This document shows positions 1 to 5,959 of a stretch of 6,676 nt of DNA, in pieces. The DNA is from Acidobacteriota bacterium. Its GTDB lineage: Bacteria; Acidobacteriota; Terriglobia; Acidoferrales; UBA7541. How positions within the stretch are numbered: position 1 is the first letter of the stretch; each line of letters opens with the position of its first letter. The translations under genes and the position numbers were made by a program. The DNA lies in contig JAFAZL010000776.1 of the NCBI GenBank assembly GCA_019239815.1, positions 1-6,676 of the forward strand. Direction: 5' to 3'. Below the pieces are notes generated by a model. That model searched no databases and was not told where the DNA came from. It saw nothing but the letters and a program-made list of their open reading frames with translations.

Positions 1-1592
1 TATTCCAAAATCGACGCAAACGCACCGCGATCGAACGGCGCCAGCGATTCTTTCTCCGACAGCGCCCGCAATCGCCCCGCATATTCCGCGATTACGCCGT
101 CGCTCATGCGCATCTCTTCGTCAAACTCCACGCGCACCTTGAAAATCTTCCTGAAATCCTCTTCGTACTCGTACAACATCTCGTACAAATCGCGGTCGCC
201 GATCAAAATCACTTTCACACTGATGGGCACCGCTTCCGGCTTCATCGCGCTTCCGCCAAATGGATAAAACGTATCCATCGGCTGAATTTCCAGTCGATTG
301 TGGTTCAGCGTCCGCTTCAGCGCGCGCCAGACCCCCGTCTCCGACAGCGCTTCCAGCGAATACATGATCAAAAATCCGCCGTCCGCTCGCAGCAGCGATC
401 CGCCGCGCAAATCCATGAAGTCGCTCGTCCACCCGCCGCGCGCGTCGTATGTTTTTTGAATCGTCCCAAACAAATTCGCGTACGTCGGCGTCGTTTCAAA
501 AATCACCGGCGATCCTTCATCATCGCCGTGCGCCAAAATCACATTCACGCCGTAAACGCGAAACGGATCCTTGTCCGGCCCGCTGCCCGGCAGCTTCGGC
601 ATTCCTTCTAGCGAAGGTGTCGAGTCACCTTCGGCCTCGCCTTCACCCTCTCGCTCCTTAAACGGATCGAGATTATCGAGCAGGTGATGTCGCACTTCCT
701 CGAGATATTCCCCCACGCTCGCGTTCGAATATTTTTCTTTCAGCTCTTCTACAACTCCATCCACCAACACCGAAGCCGCCTCTTGCTCCAGATAACTCAA
801 CTCGCTCGCCAGCTCGCGGGACAACGTCAGCGTCTTCCGGTACACCACCGTAAATTCCTGCCGAAACTGCTCGTACTTCCGCTCAATCTCTTCCGCAACA
901 GGCGAATCCAGTTTCCCCTCGTGCACCATCTTCGAAATATCTTCGATCGGCACCATCTGCCCTTCGAGCACCGGAAAAATCTCCGGCAGCGCCACCGCGC
1001 CCACCTGCATGTGCCCCAGCGCGAACGCCTCGCGCGAAATCCTCCGCGTGAAATCGTCCATCAACTCCTTTTCACGCACCGTAAATCGCTCGACGATCCG
1101 CCCCTTCTGTCTCTGAAACGGCTCGCCCTCAAAAACCTGCGGAATCCGCCGCCGCAAAAAATCAATCCCCGCCTGCATTTCCTTCTTGAACGAATTCGCC
1201 TGCCCGCGCGGCAGCGACAGCAACCTCGGCCGATCCGAAATCTTGAAATTGTTGACGTAGCACCGATCCAGCGACTGCTTCGTGACCGGCTTCAACTCCT
1301 TGATCATCGACGCGATCGTTCCGCCGCGGCTTGTCCCCGCCAATCCGCACACAAAAATGTTGTAGCCTGGCGCCGACATTTCGACGCCCATCTTCAGCGC
1401 CCTCAGCGCCCGCTCCTGCCCGATAAATCCTTCGCGCAGCTCCGCCTGCGCCGTCGTCTCAAATGGCAGCCGCGAAGTCTCACACCTCCACCGCAACTTC
1501 TCGGTCGGCAACTCCGCGTGCGCCCCCGCCGGCTTGAATCCGTTCGTTCCGTTCACTCCCATCGCAGCCTGCTCACTCTCAATCCGTCCCAT
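1..1592 (-). CDS. LonB-like (AAA_32-type) ATP-dependent protease, N-terminal 530 residues, runs off left edge
   Basis: Members of this family are cytoplasmic AAA+ proteases that combine an ATPase domain with a C-terminal Ser-Lys Lon protease domain. This reading frame stays open from the ATG at 1592 to the window edge. Residues 33-70 match the family entry region (LRWRC, then FIGQERALRALKMGVE). The P-loop position is at residues 76-93 (GYNIFVCGLAGTSRGGTI), followed by YVNNF at 112-116. Residues 220-310 are helical and charged and look like the coiled insertion. Later come PVIFETTPTYANLFG (362-376), GGSLLRADGGFLI (397-409, Walker B region), WRALKRTL (422-429) and the sensor-like VKVILIGDRDLY (459-470). 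An in-frame TGA lies four codons before the ATG, so the start is 1592 or the Met at codon 11; GGAG sits only 2 bases before the first. The P-loop lacks the canonical GK[ST], and Walker B has Tyr where Asp is usual. The protease domain is not visible, so the protease call is inferred from family. Confidence 0.9.
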   Translation of the reverse strand, partial: MGRIESEQAAMGVNGTNGFKPAGAHAELPTEKLRWRCETSRLPFETTAQAELREGFIGQERALRALKMGVEMSAPGYNIFVCGLAGTSRGGTIASMIKELKPVTKQSLDRCYVNNFKISDRPRLLSLPRGQANSFKKEMQAGIDFLRRRIPQVFEGEPFQRQKGRIVERFTVREKELMDDFTRRISREAFALGHMQVGAVALPEIFPVLEGQMVPIEDISKMVHEGKLDSPVAEEIERKYEQFRQEFTVVYRKTLTLSRELASELSYLEQEAASVLVDGVVEELKEKYSNASVGEYLEEVRHHLLDNLDPFKEREGEGEAEGDSTPSLEGMPKLPGSGPDKDPFRVYGVNVILAHGDDEGSPVIFETTPTYANLFGTIQKTYDARGGWTSDFMDLRGGSLLRADGGFLIMYSLEALSETGVWRALKRTLNHNRLEIQPMDTFYPFGGSAMKPEAVPISVKVILIGDRDLYEMLYEYEEDFRKIFKVRVEFDEEMRMSDGVIAEYAGRLRALSEKESLAPFDRGAFASILE

Positions 1593-1758
1593 AACTCCGT
1601 CTCAGCCGGGTACGATAACATACGCCCACCACCCCGCACCCACTTTCCCGGCCCCCTGTTCAAATCTCAAACCTGTCCTCGGGACCAATTCCTACCCTGA
1701 ACGCACACTACTAATACCGCCTCTCGATCAACACCGCGACGTGAACGAAACAACCGGC

Positions 1759-1799
1759 TTGGGTGCCGCTCCCTCAGGTTTCAGAGGGTGCGGGTTTAG
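1759..1799 (+). repeat. Palindromic intergenic repeat, copy 1 (REP-like hairpin)
   Basis: A 41-bp sequence matches 5825-5865 at 38 of 41 positions. Its core is an inverted repeat, CCGCTCCCTC (1766-1775) and GAGGGTGCGG (1784-1793), around the 8-base loop AGGTTTCA. One of ten stem pairs is mismatched (1770 against 1789). The flanks TTGGGTG and GTTTAG are the same in both copies. It lies between the antitoxin-like fragment and the Lon-like gene, with no gene running through it. Intergenic location, palindromy and a second copy 4 kb away fit a dispersed REP-type element. There is no U-rich tail to make it an obvious terminator. Confidence 0.8.
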
Positions 1800-1872
1800 A
1801 CGAAGCCCAATCGATGCTCTCTTTTTGTAGGGAGGCCCACTCTGCCCTCTTCGTCCGTGGGGACGGGATCCG

Positions 1873-1989
1873 TCAAGAGTTGAGGAGGCGTTCGATCCTT
1901 GCGAGTACTTCCTCGTGCTCAACGAAGTCGCCGCGTTCTGCGGAAGCCAATCCACTCTTCACGGCCTTAACATATGAAGCAAGCTTGTC
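1873..1989 (-). pseudogene. C-terminal fragment resembling a type II antitoxin
   Basis: The minus strand reads 38 coding-like codons that end in TGA at 1873. The peptide has SYVKAVKSGLASAERGDFV (residues 5-23) and HEEVLARIERLL (25-36). This helical, charged 'A...G..., GDF.. EEV.ARI..L' pattern is typical of the toxin-binding C-terminus of ParD, CopG or RHH-type antitoxins. Upstream of codon 1 the frame continues, but into the composite repeat at 1985-2095, so the usual N-terminal DNA-binding half is absent. A GTG at 2109 with GAGGGAG three bases before it would give a 78-residue chimera whose first 40 residues are repeat-encoded. No toxin gene follows: the next 280 bases are non-coding. A decayed remnant is the simplest reading. 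The antitoxin assignment rests on pattern resemblance only. Confidence 0.45.
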
Positions 1990-2095
1990 ATTCCGACCGG
2001 AGCGAGCCGGCGCCTTTACCTCGCGTTCACTTCCTGCTTGCCCTGAGCTTCGAAGGGTGAACGCATCGGCTCGAGTAGTGGAGGAACCTCTCTTC
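1985..2095. repeat. Composite nested inverted repeat
   Basis: The outer ends are TTGTCATTCCGACCGGAGCG (1985-2004) and TGGAGGAACCTCTCTTC (2079-2095). I recall such halves as adjacent parts of one short dispersed repeat in acidobacterial genomes. Here about 70 bases separate them. The inserted part has its own nested symmetry: CGAGCCG (2003-2009) pairs with CGGCTCG (2067-2073), and GCGTTCAC (2023-2030) pairs with GTGAACGC (2057-2064). The centre contains CCCTGAGCTTCGAAGGG (2041-2057), resembling another widespread short repeat. CGAG occurs at both junctions (2003-2006 and 2071-2074), as a short target duplication might. The symmetry is read directly; the insertion model is inference. Confidence 0.5.
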
Positions 2096-2126
2096 GATCT
2101 GTTCTTCACAGACTCCCTCGCGTAAA

Positions 2127-2501
2127 CTACCGACTTTTCTTCGTTGGCTTCGCCTTCAGCGATTTCGCGTAGTCGTAGCTCGCCGCAACATACTTCTGCA
2201 TTTCCTTCGTCTTGCTCAGCACCGCATCCGGCACCGCGACATACTCCTTCATCACCGCCCCATAAGCCTCATGCAGCTTCGCCTTATACTTCTTCAAAAA
2301 TTCCTCGCGCGCTTCCTCCGGCAGTCTTATCGCCAGCACTCCGTCCGGCTGCATCAGCAAGAACATATTCCCATTCACCGCCGCATACGCATTGTTCGCG
2401 CCCTTCCGTTCAATCTCCGGCCGAACCGCGATCAACTTATCGAACAACGTCAGCTTATCCTGCGGCACGCTACTCTTCTTCGCCTTAGCCTGGGGACTCA
2501 T
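2127..2501 (-). CDS. TfoX N-terminal-domain protein (124 aa)
   Basis: This is a small soluble protein that matches the single-domain TfoX/Sxy N-terminal family. Residues 19-35 (LFDKLIAVRPEIERKGA) form the first helix. Residues 39-60 contain the conserved core YAAVNGNMFLLM followed by GVLAIRL. Residues 80-95 carry YGAVMKEYVAVPDAVL, and 103-119 carry KYVAASYDYAKSLKAKP, ending in a Lys-rich tail. The C-terminal domain of full-length Sxy is missing, as is usual in these short homologues. Their biochemical role is not established; a competence role should not be assumed. The start is at 2501, not the in-frame ATG at 2513, because GGGAGG lies four bases before the inner ATG. The gene begins 35 bases after the ADOP stop on the same strand, so co-transcription is likely. 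Confidence 0.8.
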   Translation of the reverse strand: MSPQAKAKKSSVPQDKLTLFDKLIAVRPEIERKGANNAYAAVNGNMFLLMQPDGVLAIRLPEEAREEFLKKYKAKLHEAYGAVMKEYVAVPDAVLSKTKEMQKYVAASYDYAKSLKAKPTKKSR

Positions 2502-2505
2502 CGTT

Positions 2506-2511
2506 CCTCCC
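2506..2511 (-). promoter_or_regulatory. Ribosome binding site that decides the TfoX-like start
   Basis: On the minus strand GGGAGG is followed by AACG and then ATG at 2501. The upstream in-frame ATG at 2513 overlaps this site and has no comparable purine run before it, so the inner ATG is favoured. Confidence 0.7.
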
Positions 2512-2536
2512 ATCTGCCGACCGGCCGAATCTGAAA

Positions 2537-4981
2537 CTACTCGTCCCTCAATGCCACGACCGGATCAACCCGCGTAGTGCGCCAAGCCGGAATCACCGTT
2601 GCCGCAAACGCCACAACTGCAAGCATCAACGGCACAAAAATAAAGGTAAGTGTATCCGTCGCGCTGATCCCGAACAGCAGGCTAGCCATCACGCGCGTCA
2701 CCGCCACCGCTCCCACAACTCCGGCGACAATCCCGATCCCCGCAAGCTCCATCCCTTGCCGCATCACCAGACCGATAATATCGCCGCCCCGCGCACCCAG
2801 AGCCACCATCACTCCGATATCCCGCGTGCTCTGCGTCACCAGGTACGACATCACGCCGTAGAGCCCAACTGCCGCCAGTATCACCGCGAACGTCGCGAAC
2901 GCCGCCAGCATCGTGCTCGCAAATCGCTGCCGCGCCAGCGATTCGTAAACCCGCTCGTCCATCGTCCGAACGTCGTATACCACCGCATTCGGATCGGCCG
3001 CGTGAATTTCGCGTGCGACCGCCGTCGAAATCGCAGCCGGATCGTTCGCCGTTCTTACCGTCAGATACGGACCCGCCGACGGATATTGTTGCTGCGCGAA
3101 ATACGCCACGATCTTCCCGTCGGTCTCCAGCCCGTACTGTTTCACCGCTCCAACGACTCCAACGATCGTGAACGGCTTCTTCGGATCAAACCACAAATGC
3201 TTGCCGACGGCATCTCCGTTGGGCCAAAACCGGTTCGCAAATCGCTCATCGACGATCATCACCCCTGGCAAGTCAATCGTGTCGTGCTCCTCGAAAAATC
3301 GCCCGCTGCGCAGTGGAATCTTCATCGCCGAAAAATAGCCGGCGCTCGCATTTCGCAAATCGACCTGAAGCTCCTGTCCGGGCGGCGGCGTATAGCCCTC
3401 GACGTTGAGCGAGCCCCAACCGACACCGCCCGTAAGCGGCAGTGGATCAATCTCGCCTTGCGCGACAACCCCGGGCAGCACCGAGATGCGCCGTTCGATT
3501 TCTCGAAAGAACGCGGCCAATGGCTTTCGGTCCTGACCCGTCGGCGCCGTCGCCGCGATCTGCATCGTCAGAACATGGTCCGGACTGAAACCTGGCGGAA
3601 CCCCTTCCAGCCGCACAAAACTCCGTACAAGTAGGCCCGCCCCAATCAGCAACATCAACGACAGCGCCAGCTCTGAAATCACCAGCAGACCACGCAGTCG
3701 ATGCCGCCGCACCAGCAAACCCCCGTCGGATTGCCCCGAGCGTCCTCCTGCCTTCAACGACCCATTCAAGTCAAGTTTCAGCGCTCGCCACACCGGCGCC
3801 AGTCCGAACAAAATTCCTGTCAGCAACGACACGCCAAACGTGAACGCCATTACCGAGCTGCTGATACCGATGTCTTCCAGCCGCGGAATATTTCCGGGAT
3901 TCATCGTGCGCACAACCACAAGACTCATCTCGGCCACGCCGAGCCCTACCAATCCTCCAAGCACGCCCAGCAACGCGCTTTCCGTCAGCAACTGCCGCGC
4001 AATCTGCTTCCACGTGGCGCCCATCGCCGTACGCAGCGCGATCTCTTTCTGCCGAGCCGACCCGCGCGCCAGCAGCAAATTCGCCACATTCGCACACGCG
4101 ATCAACAGCACGAGGCCAACCGATCCCAACAGGACAAACAATGCGCGCCGCACGTCACCGACAACCTCGTCTTGCAACAGCGTGATGTGCATCCCAAAAC
4201 TCGCGTCGCGCTTGTCTTTCTCCCGAATCCGTGACGCCATCACATTCAGATCGGCTTGCGCCTGCTGTGCGGTCACTCCCGGCTTCAGCTTTACGAGAAT
4301 GTTGTAGTTTTCATCTCGCCGATTCTTCGCTGCATCGGCATCCAGTGGCATGGGCATGAACACATCCACGCGATCCATTGGCCCTTCGGCGGGCATCACT
4401 TCCCCAGTCAAACGAAACCCTCTCTGCAAAACGCCCGCTACGGTAAAAGGCTTGCCGTTTAGAACGATCGCCTTGCCTATGATTTCGCGATCTGCATTGA
4501 AAAGCCGTCTCCACGCGGGATCGCTCAAAATCGCAACCGGCGATTTGCCCGGAACATCCTCCTCCGGCAATAAGAGCCTCCCGATTTGCGCCTTTGCCCC
4601 GAGCATCGCCAATAGCGTCGACCGCGTCCGCATGCTTTCGAGATGTTCTGGTTGTTCGCGACCGGTCAGAATCACAGGCCGCGTTTGTGCCAGCGCCATC
4701 TGTTCGAACGAATGATTTTCGTCGCGTAAATCGATGAATTGCCCCGGCGAAGGCCAGTCGCGAAAAATCCCGAGCGACGGCGAATGCAGCCACACTCCCG
4801 CGAGCCGATCCGGCTGCGGATACGGTAAAGGACGCAGCAACAGCGCATCGACGACGCTAAAGATCGCCGTATTAGCTCCAATTCCAATCCCCAGCGATAT
4901 CAAAATGACAAGCGTCGAAAACCAATTCTTCCGCAGCACCCGCCCCGCAAATACGAAATCCTGCCACCAGCTATTCATCAT
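2537..4981 (-). CDS. ADOP family (MacB/FtsX-type) permease, 814 aa
   Basis: This is an inner-membrane permease of the MacB/FtsX superfamily, in the 'acidobacterial duplicated orphan permease' form: two fused copies of the permease unit with no attached ATPase. The first copy has TM1 at about 21-48 (LGIGIGANTAIFSVVDALLLRPLPYP, family hallmark), a periplasmic MacB_PCD-like domain to about 275, and an FtsX domain with three TM segments at about 280-400, including ACANVANLLLARGSARQKEIALR. The second copy has a TM at about 430-455, a periplasmic domain (about 460-685, with GYFSAMKIPLRSGR) and a terminal FtsX domain (690-814). That domain includes RDIGVMVALGA and ends PAWRTTRVDPVVALRDE, also a family hallmark. 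Length is normal for the family. GGGAG lies four bases before the first of two adjacent ATGs; either could be used. Substrate and the ATPase partner are unknown. No ATPase or PadR-type regulator, common neighbours of ADOPs, is in the window. Confidence 0.95.
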   Translation of the reverse strand: MMNSWWQDFVFAGRVLRKNWFSTLVILISLGIGIGANTAIFSVVDALLLRPLPYPQPDRLAGVWLHSPSLGIFRDWPSPGQFIDLRDENHSFEQMALAQTRPVILTGREQPEHLESMRTRSTLLAMLGAKAQIGRLLLPEEDVPGKSPVAILSDPAWRRLFNADREIIGKAIVLNGKPFTVAGVLQRGFRLTGEVMPAEGPMDRVDVFMPMPLDADAAKNRRDENYNILVKLKPGVTAQQAQADLNVMASRIREKDKRDASFGMHITLLQDEVVGDVRRALFVLLGSVGLVLLIACANVANLLLARGSARQKEIALRTAMGATWKQIARQLLTESALLGVLGGLVGLGVAEMSLVVVRTMNPGNIPRLEDIGISSSVMAFTFGVSLLTGILFGLAPVWRALKLDLNGSLKAGGRSGQSDGGLLVRRHRLRGLLVISELALSLMLLIGAGLLVRSFVRLEGVPPGFSPDHVLTMQIAATAPTGQDRKPLAAFFREIERRISVLPGVVAQGEIDPLPLTGGVGWGSLNVEGYTPPPGQELQVDLRNASAGYFSAMKIPLRSGRFFEEHDTIDLPGVMIVDERFANRFWPNGDAVGKHLWFDPKKPFTIVGVVGAVKQYGLETDGKIVAYFAQQQYPSAGPYLTVRTANDPAAISTAVAREIHAADPNAVVYDVRTMDERVYESLARQRFASTMLAAFATFAVILAAVGLYGVMSYLVTQSTRDIGVMVALGARGGDIIGLVMRQGMELAGIGIVAGVVGAVAVTRVMASLLFGISATDTLTFIFVPLMLAVVAFAATVIPAWRTTRVDPVVALRDE

Positions 4982-5039
4982 TTAACTCCCGCACCCGCGC
5001 TGGGTCGCCGCCAATGCGCGCTACCGCTCTTCTCATGTA

Positions 5040-5061
5040 GGGGCGCAGCATGCTGCGCCCC
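5040..5061. repeat. Perfect 22-bp GC-rich palindrome
   Basis: The half-site GGGGCGCAGCA (5040-5050) is followed directly by its exact reverse complement (5051-5061). As RNA it would fold into a 9-bp stem with a CATG loop. It lies between divergent genes, so it cannot terminate either of them. If the minus-strand promoter at 5072-5099 is real, the hairpin would sit within the first 30 bases of the permease mRNA leader. It could be a dispersed repeat, a dyad operator or an mRNA-stabilising hairpin; the sequence does not decide. Confidence 0.8.
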
Positions 5062-5071
5062 ATGTCCGCAA

Positions 5072-5099
5072 AATGTAATCCGCTAGATCGTACTTACAA
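5072..5099 (-). promoter_or_regulatory. Possible promoter for the ADOP-TfoX unit
   Basis: On the minus strand TTGTAA (5099-5094) and TACATT (5077-5072) each match the sigma-70 consensus at four of six bases, with a 16-bp spacer. A start near 5065 would give a leader of about 80 bases that begins just before the 22-bp palindrome. The motifs are weak, and the call depends on position between divergent genes. Confidence 0.35.
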
Positions 5100-5121
5100 C
5101 CCCGAAGGACATAGATACAAT
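5093..5121 (+). promoter_or_regulatory. Possible promoter for the 205-aa protein gene
   Basis: CTTACA (5093-5098) and TACAAT (5116-5121) are separated by 17 bp. The -10 matches consensus at five of six bases, the -35 at four of six. Transcription from about 5128 would give a leader of about 47 bases. Its -35 overlaps that of the opposing promoter, so the two would compete for polymerase. Confidence 0.45.
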
Positions 5122-5174
5122 GAGGCCCGCTAACGTTGCTCCCTCGCCATTGAGGTCAAAGTCGAGGTCCTACG

Positions 5175-5792
5175 ATGCGTCGCGTCGCCTTGGGAATTCG
5201 CGTGCACTCCGGCTGGGGAGCGCTGGTAGCTGTTTCATACGAAAACGGCTCAATCGAAATCCTCGACCGCCGTCGAGTCGCTATCACCGGAACAACCGAC
5301 TACGGCGCAAACCAACCCTATCACGCTGCGCGAAACCTGCCACTCCCCGAAGCCGACTCCTTCATCGCCGCGGCATTTGCCACCGCACACTCTGCGGCTT
5401 CGTCGGAACTGCGTCAAGTTCTGGACGTATTGCGCGCCCAAAAGTCTCAGGTGGCCGGGTGCGCCATTCTGATGGCCGCAGGCCGAACTCTCCCGCCGCT
5501 GGAAAAGATTCTCGCTGCTCATCCGCTCTTGCACACTGCCGAAGGCGTATTCTTCCGCGAGGCCTTCGCCAAAGCCTGCGAATCCAACAACGTTGCCGTC
5601 GCAAAAGTAAAAGAACGTGAATTGGAGAATTCCTTAAAGGAAAAACTGGGCAGAGAAGCCAACCCAGTAAAAAAGAAAGTCCAACTCCAAGGCCACCTAA
5701 TCGGCTCCCCTTGGACCACCGATCAGAAAAACGCAACGCTTGCAGCGTTGCTCCTTCTGTCCTCTCCGAAAAAACCCGCCAAAAGAAAATAG
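5175..5792 (+). CDS. Uncharacterised 205-aa protein, possible RNase H-like (RuvC/YqgF) fold
   Basis: I recognise this as the kind of conserved hypothetical protein seen in acidobacteria, with no established function. It is soluble, without signal peptide or TM segment. Residues 3-34 form three likely beta strands (RRVALGIRVHSGWGALVAVS, then SIEILDRRRV). Next come QPYHAARNLPLPEAD (47-61), a helix at about 62-89, and a strand GCAILMAAGRTLPPL (95-109). Then come HTAEGVFFREAFAKACESNNVA (120-141), KVKERELENSLKEKLG (144-159) and DQKNATLAALLLL (183-195), with a Lys-rich tail. This order resembles RuvC: the first strand, the Glu-containing 'E..FF..A' helix, a 'V..V' strand, a Lys-rich helix and a final 'D...A.ALAL' helix. 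The first catalytic Asp position is Arg9, while Glu123 and Asp183 could be retained. GAGG lies seven bases before the ATG. The coding call is strong; the fold is my inference. Confidence 0.85.
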   Translation: MRRVALGIRVHSGWGALVAVSYENGSIEILDRRRVAITGTTDYGANQPYHAARNLPLPEADSFIAAAFATAHSAASSELRQVLDVLRAQKSQVAGCAILMAAGRTLPPLEKILAAHPLLHTAEGVFFREAFAKACESNNVAVAKVKERELENSLKEKLGREANPVKKKVQLQGHLIGSPWTTDQKNATLAALLLLSSPKKPAKRK

Positions 5793-5820
5793 CGCGTTCG
5801 CGAAACGACCCGCGAAAGCG
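5793..5820 (+). terminator. Hairpin directly after the stop codon of the 205-aa protein gene
   Basis: The base after TAG begins an inverted repeat, CGCGTTCGCG (5793-5802) and CGCGAAAGCG (5811-5820), around the loop AAACGACC. Nine of ten pairs match, with a G-A mismatch at 5796/5817. No U tract follows, so it is not a textbook intrinsic terminator. Its place immediately behind the stop, followed by a second hairpin, suggests a 3'-end or mRNA-protecting structure. Confidence 0.45.
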
Positions 5821-5824
5821 GCAG

Positions 5825-5865
5825 TTGGGTGCCGCACCCTCAGGTGTAAGAGGGTGCGGGTTTAG
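5825..5865 (+). repeat. Palindromic intergenic repeat, copy 2 (REP-like hairpin)
   Basis: This is the second copy of the repeat at 1759-1799, in the same orientation and 38 of 41 identical. Here the stem is perfect: CCGCACCCTC (5832-5841) and GAGGGTGCGG (5850-5859) around AGGTGTAA. Relative to copy 1, the stem base that is T there is A here, which restores pairing. It lies between the convergent 205-aa protein and AI-2E-family genes, so it could also help stop transcription from either side. Positions 5866-5959 after it hold nothing I recognise. Confidence 0.8.
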
Positions 5866-5959
5866 GTGATACCTAGCACATTCCAAAGCGAAGACCACAA
5901 TCCATCGTCTTCAAATTTGTCAACTGTGCGTCTTCCCCCGGGTGCAAAGTCAAGCGTCC

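Larger units (their letters stand above)
1593..2126. other. Gene-poor, repeat-containing intergenic stretch
   Basis: This stretch of 534 bases separates the TfoX-like gene from the Lon-like gene and holds no convincing intact gene. It contains the 41-bp palindromic repeat, an antitoxin-like C-terminal fragment and a nested composite repeat, each listed separately. Short open frames on both strands are made largely of repeat sequence. One reads a Pro-rich peptide (NPHPLKPEGAAP) from the minus strand of the palindromic repeat, which is a translation artefact. I found no good -35/-10 pair for the Lon-like gene in 1593-1758, and no recognisable motif in 1800-1872. Confidence 0.7.

Noticed and set aside
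684..1700. 338-codon open frame on the plus strand
   Set aside because: It is antisense to the Lon-like gene; its product is dominated by Arg, His, Pro and Leu with no domain, as expected of the mirror of a GC-rich gene.
1593..1758. Promoter for the Lon-like gene
   Set aside because: TTGATC, TTGGTC and TATTAG/TATGTT-like hexamers occur, but none form a pair with acceptable 16-18 bp spacing.
1728..1955. 75-codon minus-strand frame containing NPHPLKPEGAAPKP
   Set aside because: The conserved-looking peptide is only the translation of the 41-bp palindromic repeat; the rest overlaps the antitoxin-like fragment in another frame.
2756..3634. 292-codon open frame on the plus strand
   Set aside because: It lies antisense within the ADOP gene, is Arg/His-rich and has no recognisable motif.
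5362..5898. 178-codon minus-strand frame containing NPHPLTPEGAAPN
   Set aside because: It is antisense to the 205-aa protein gene, and its N-terminal motif is again repeat sequence. Two 'homologous' peptides at both sites reflect the DNA repeat, not a protein family.
5916..5925. Perfect TTGACA (-35 consensus) on the minus strand at 5918-5923
   Set aside because: The 17 bp downstream lead to TTGTGG, not a -10 element, and no gene start follows on that strand before the antisense of the 205-aa protein gene.
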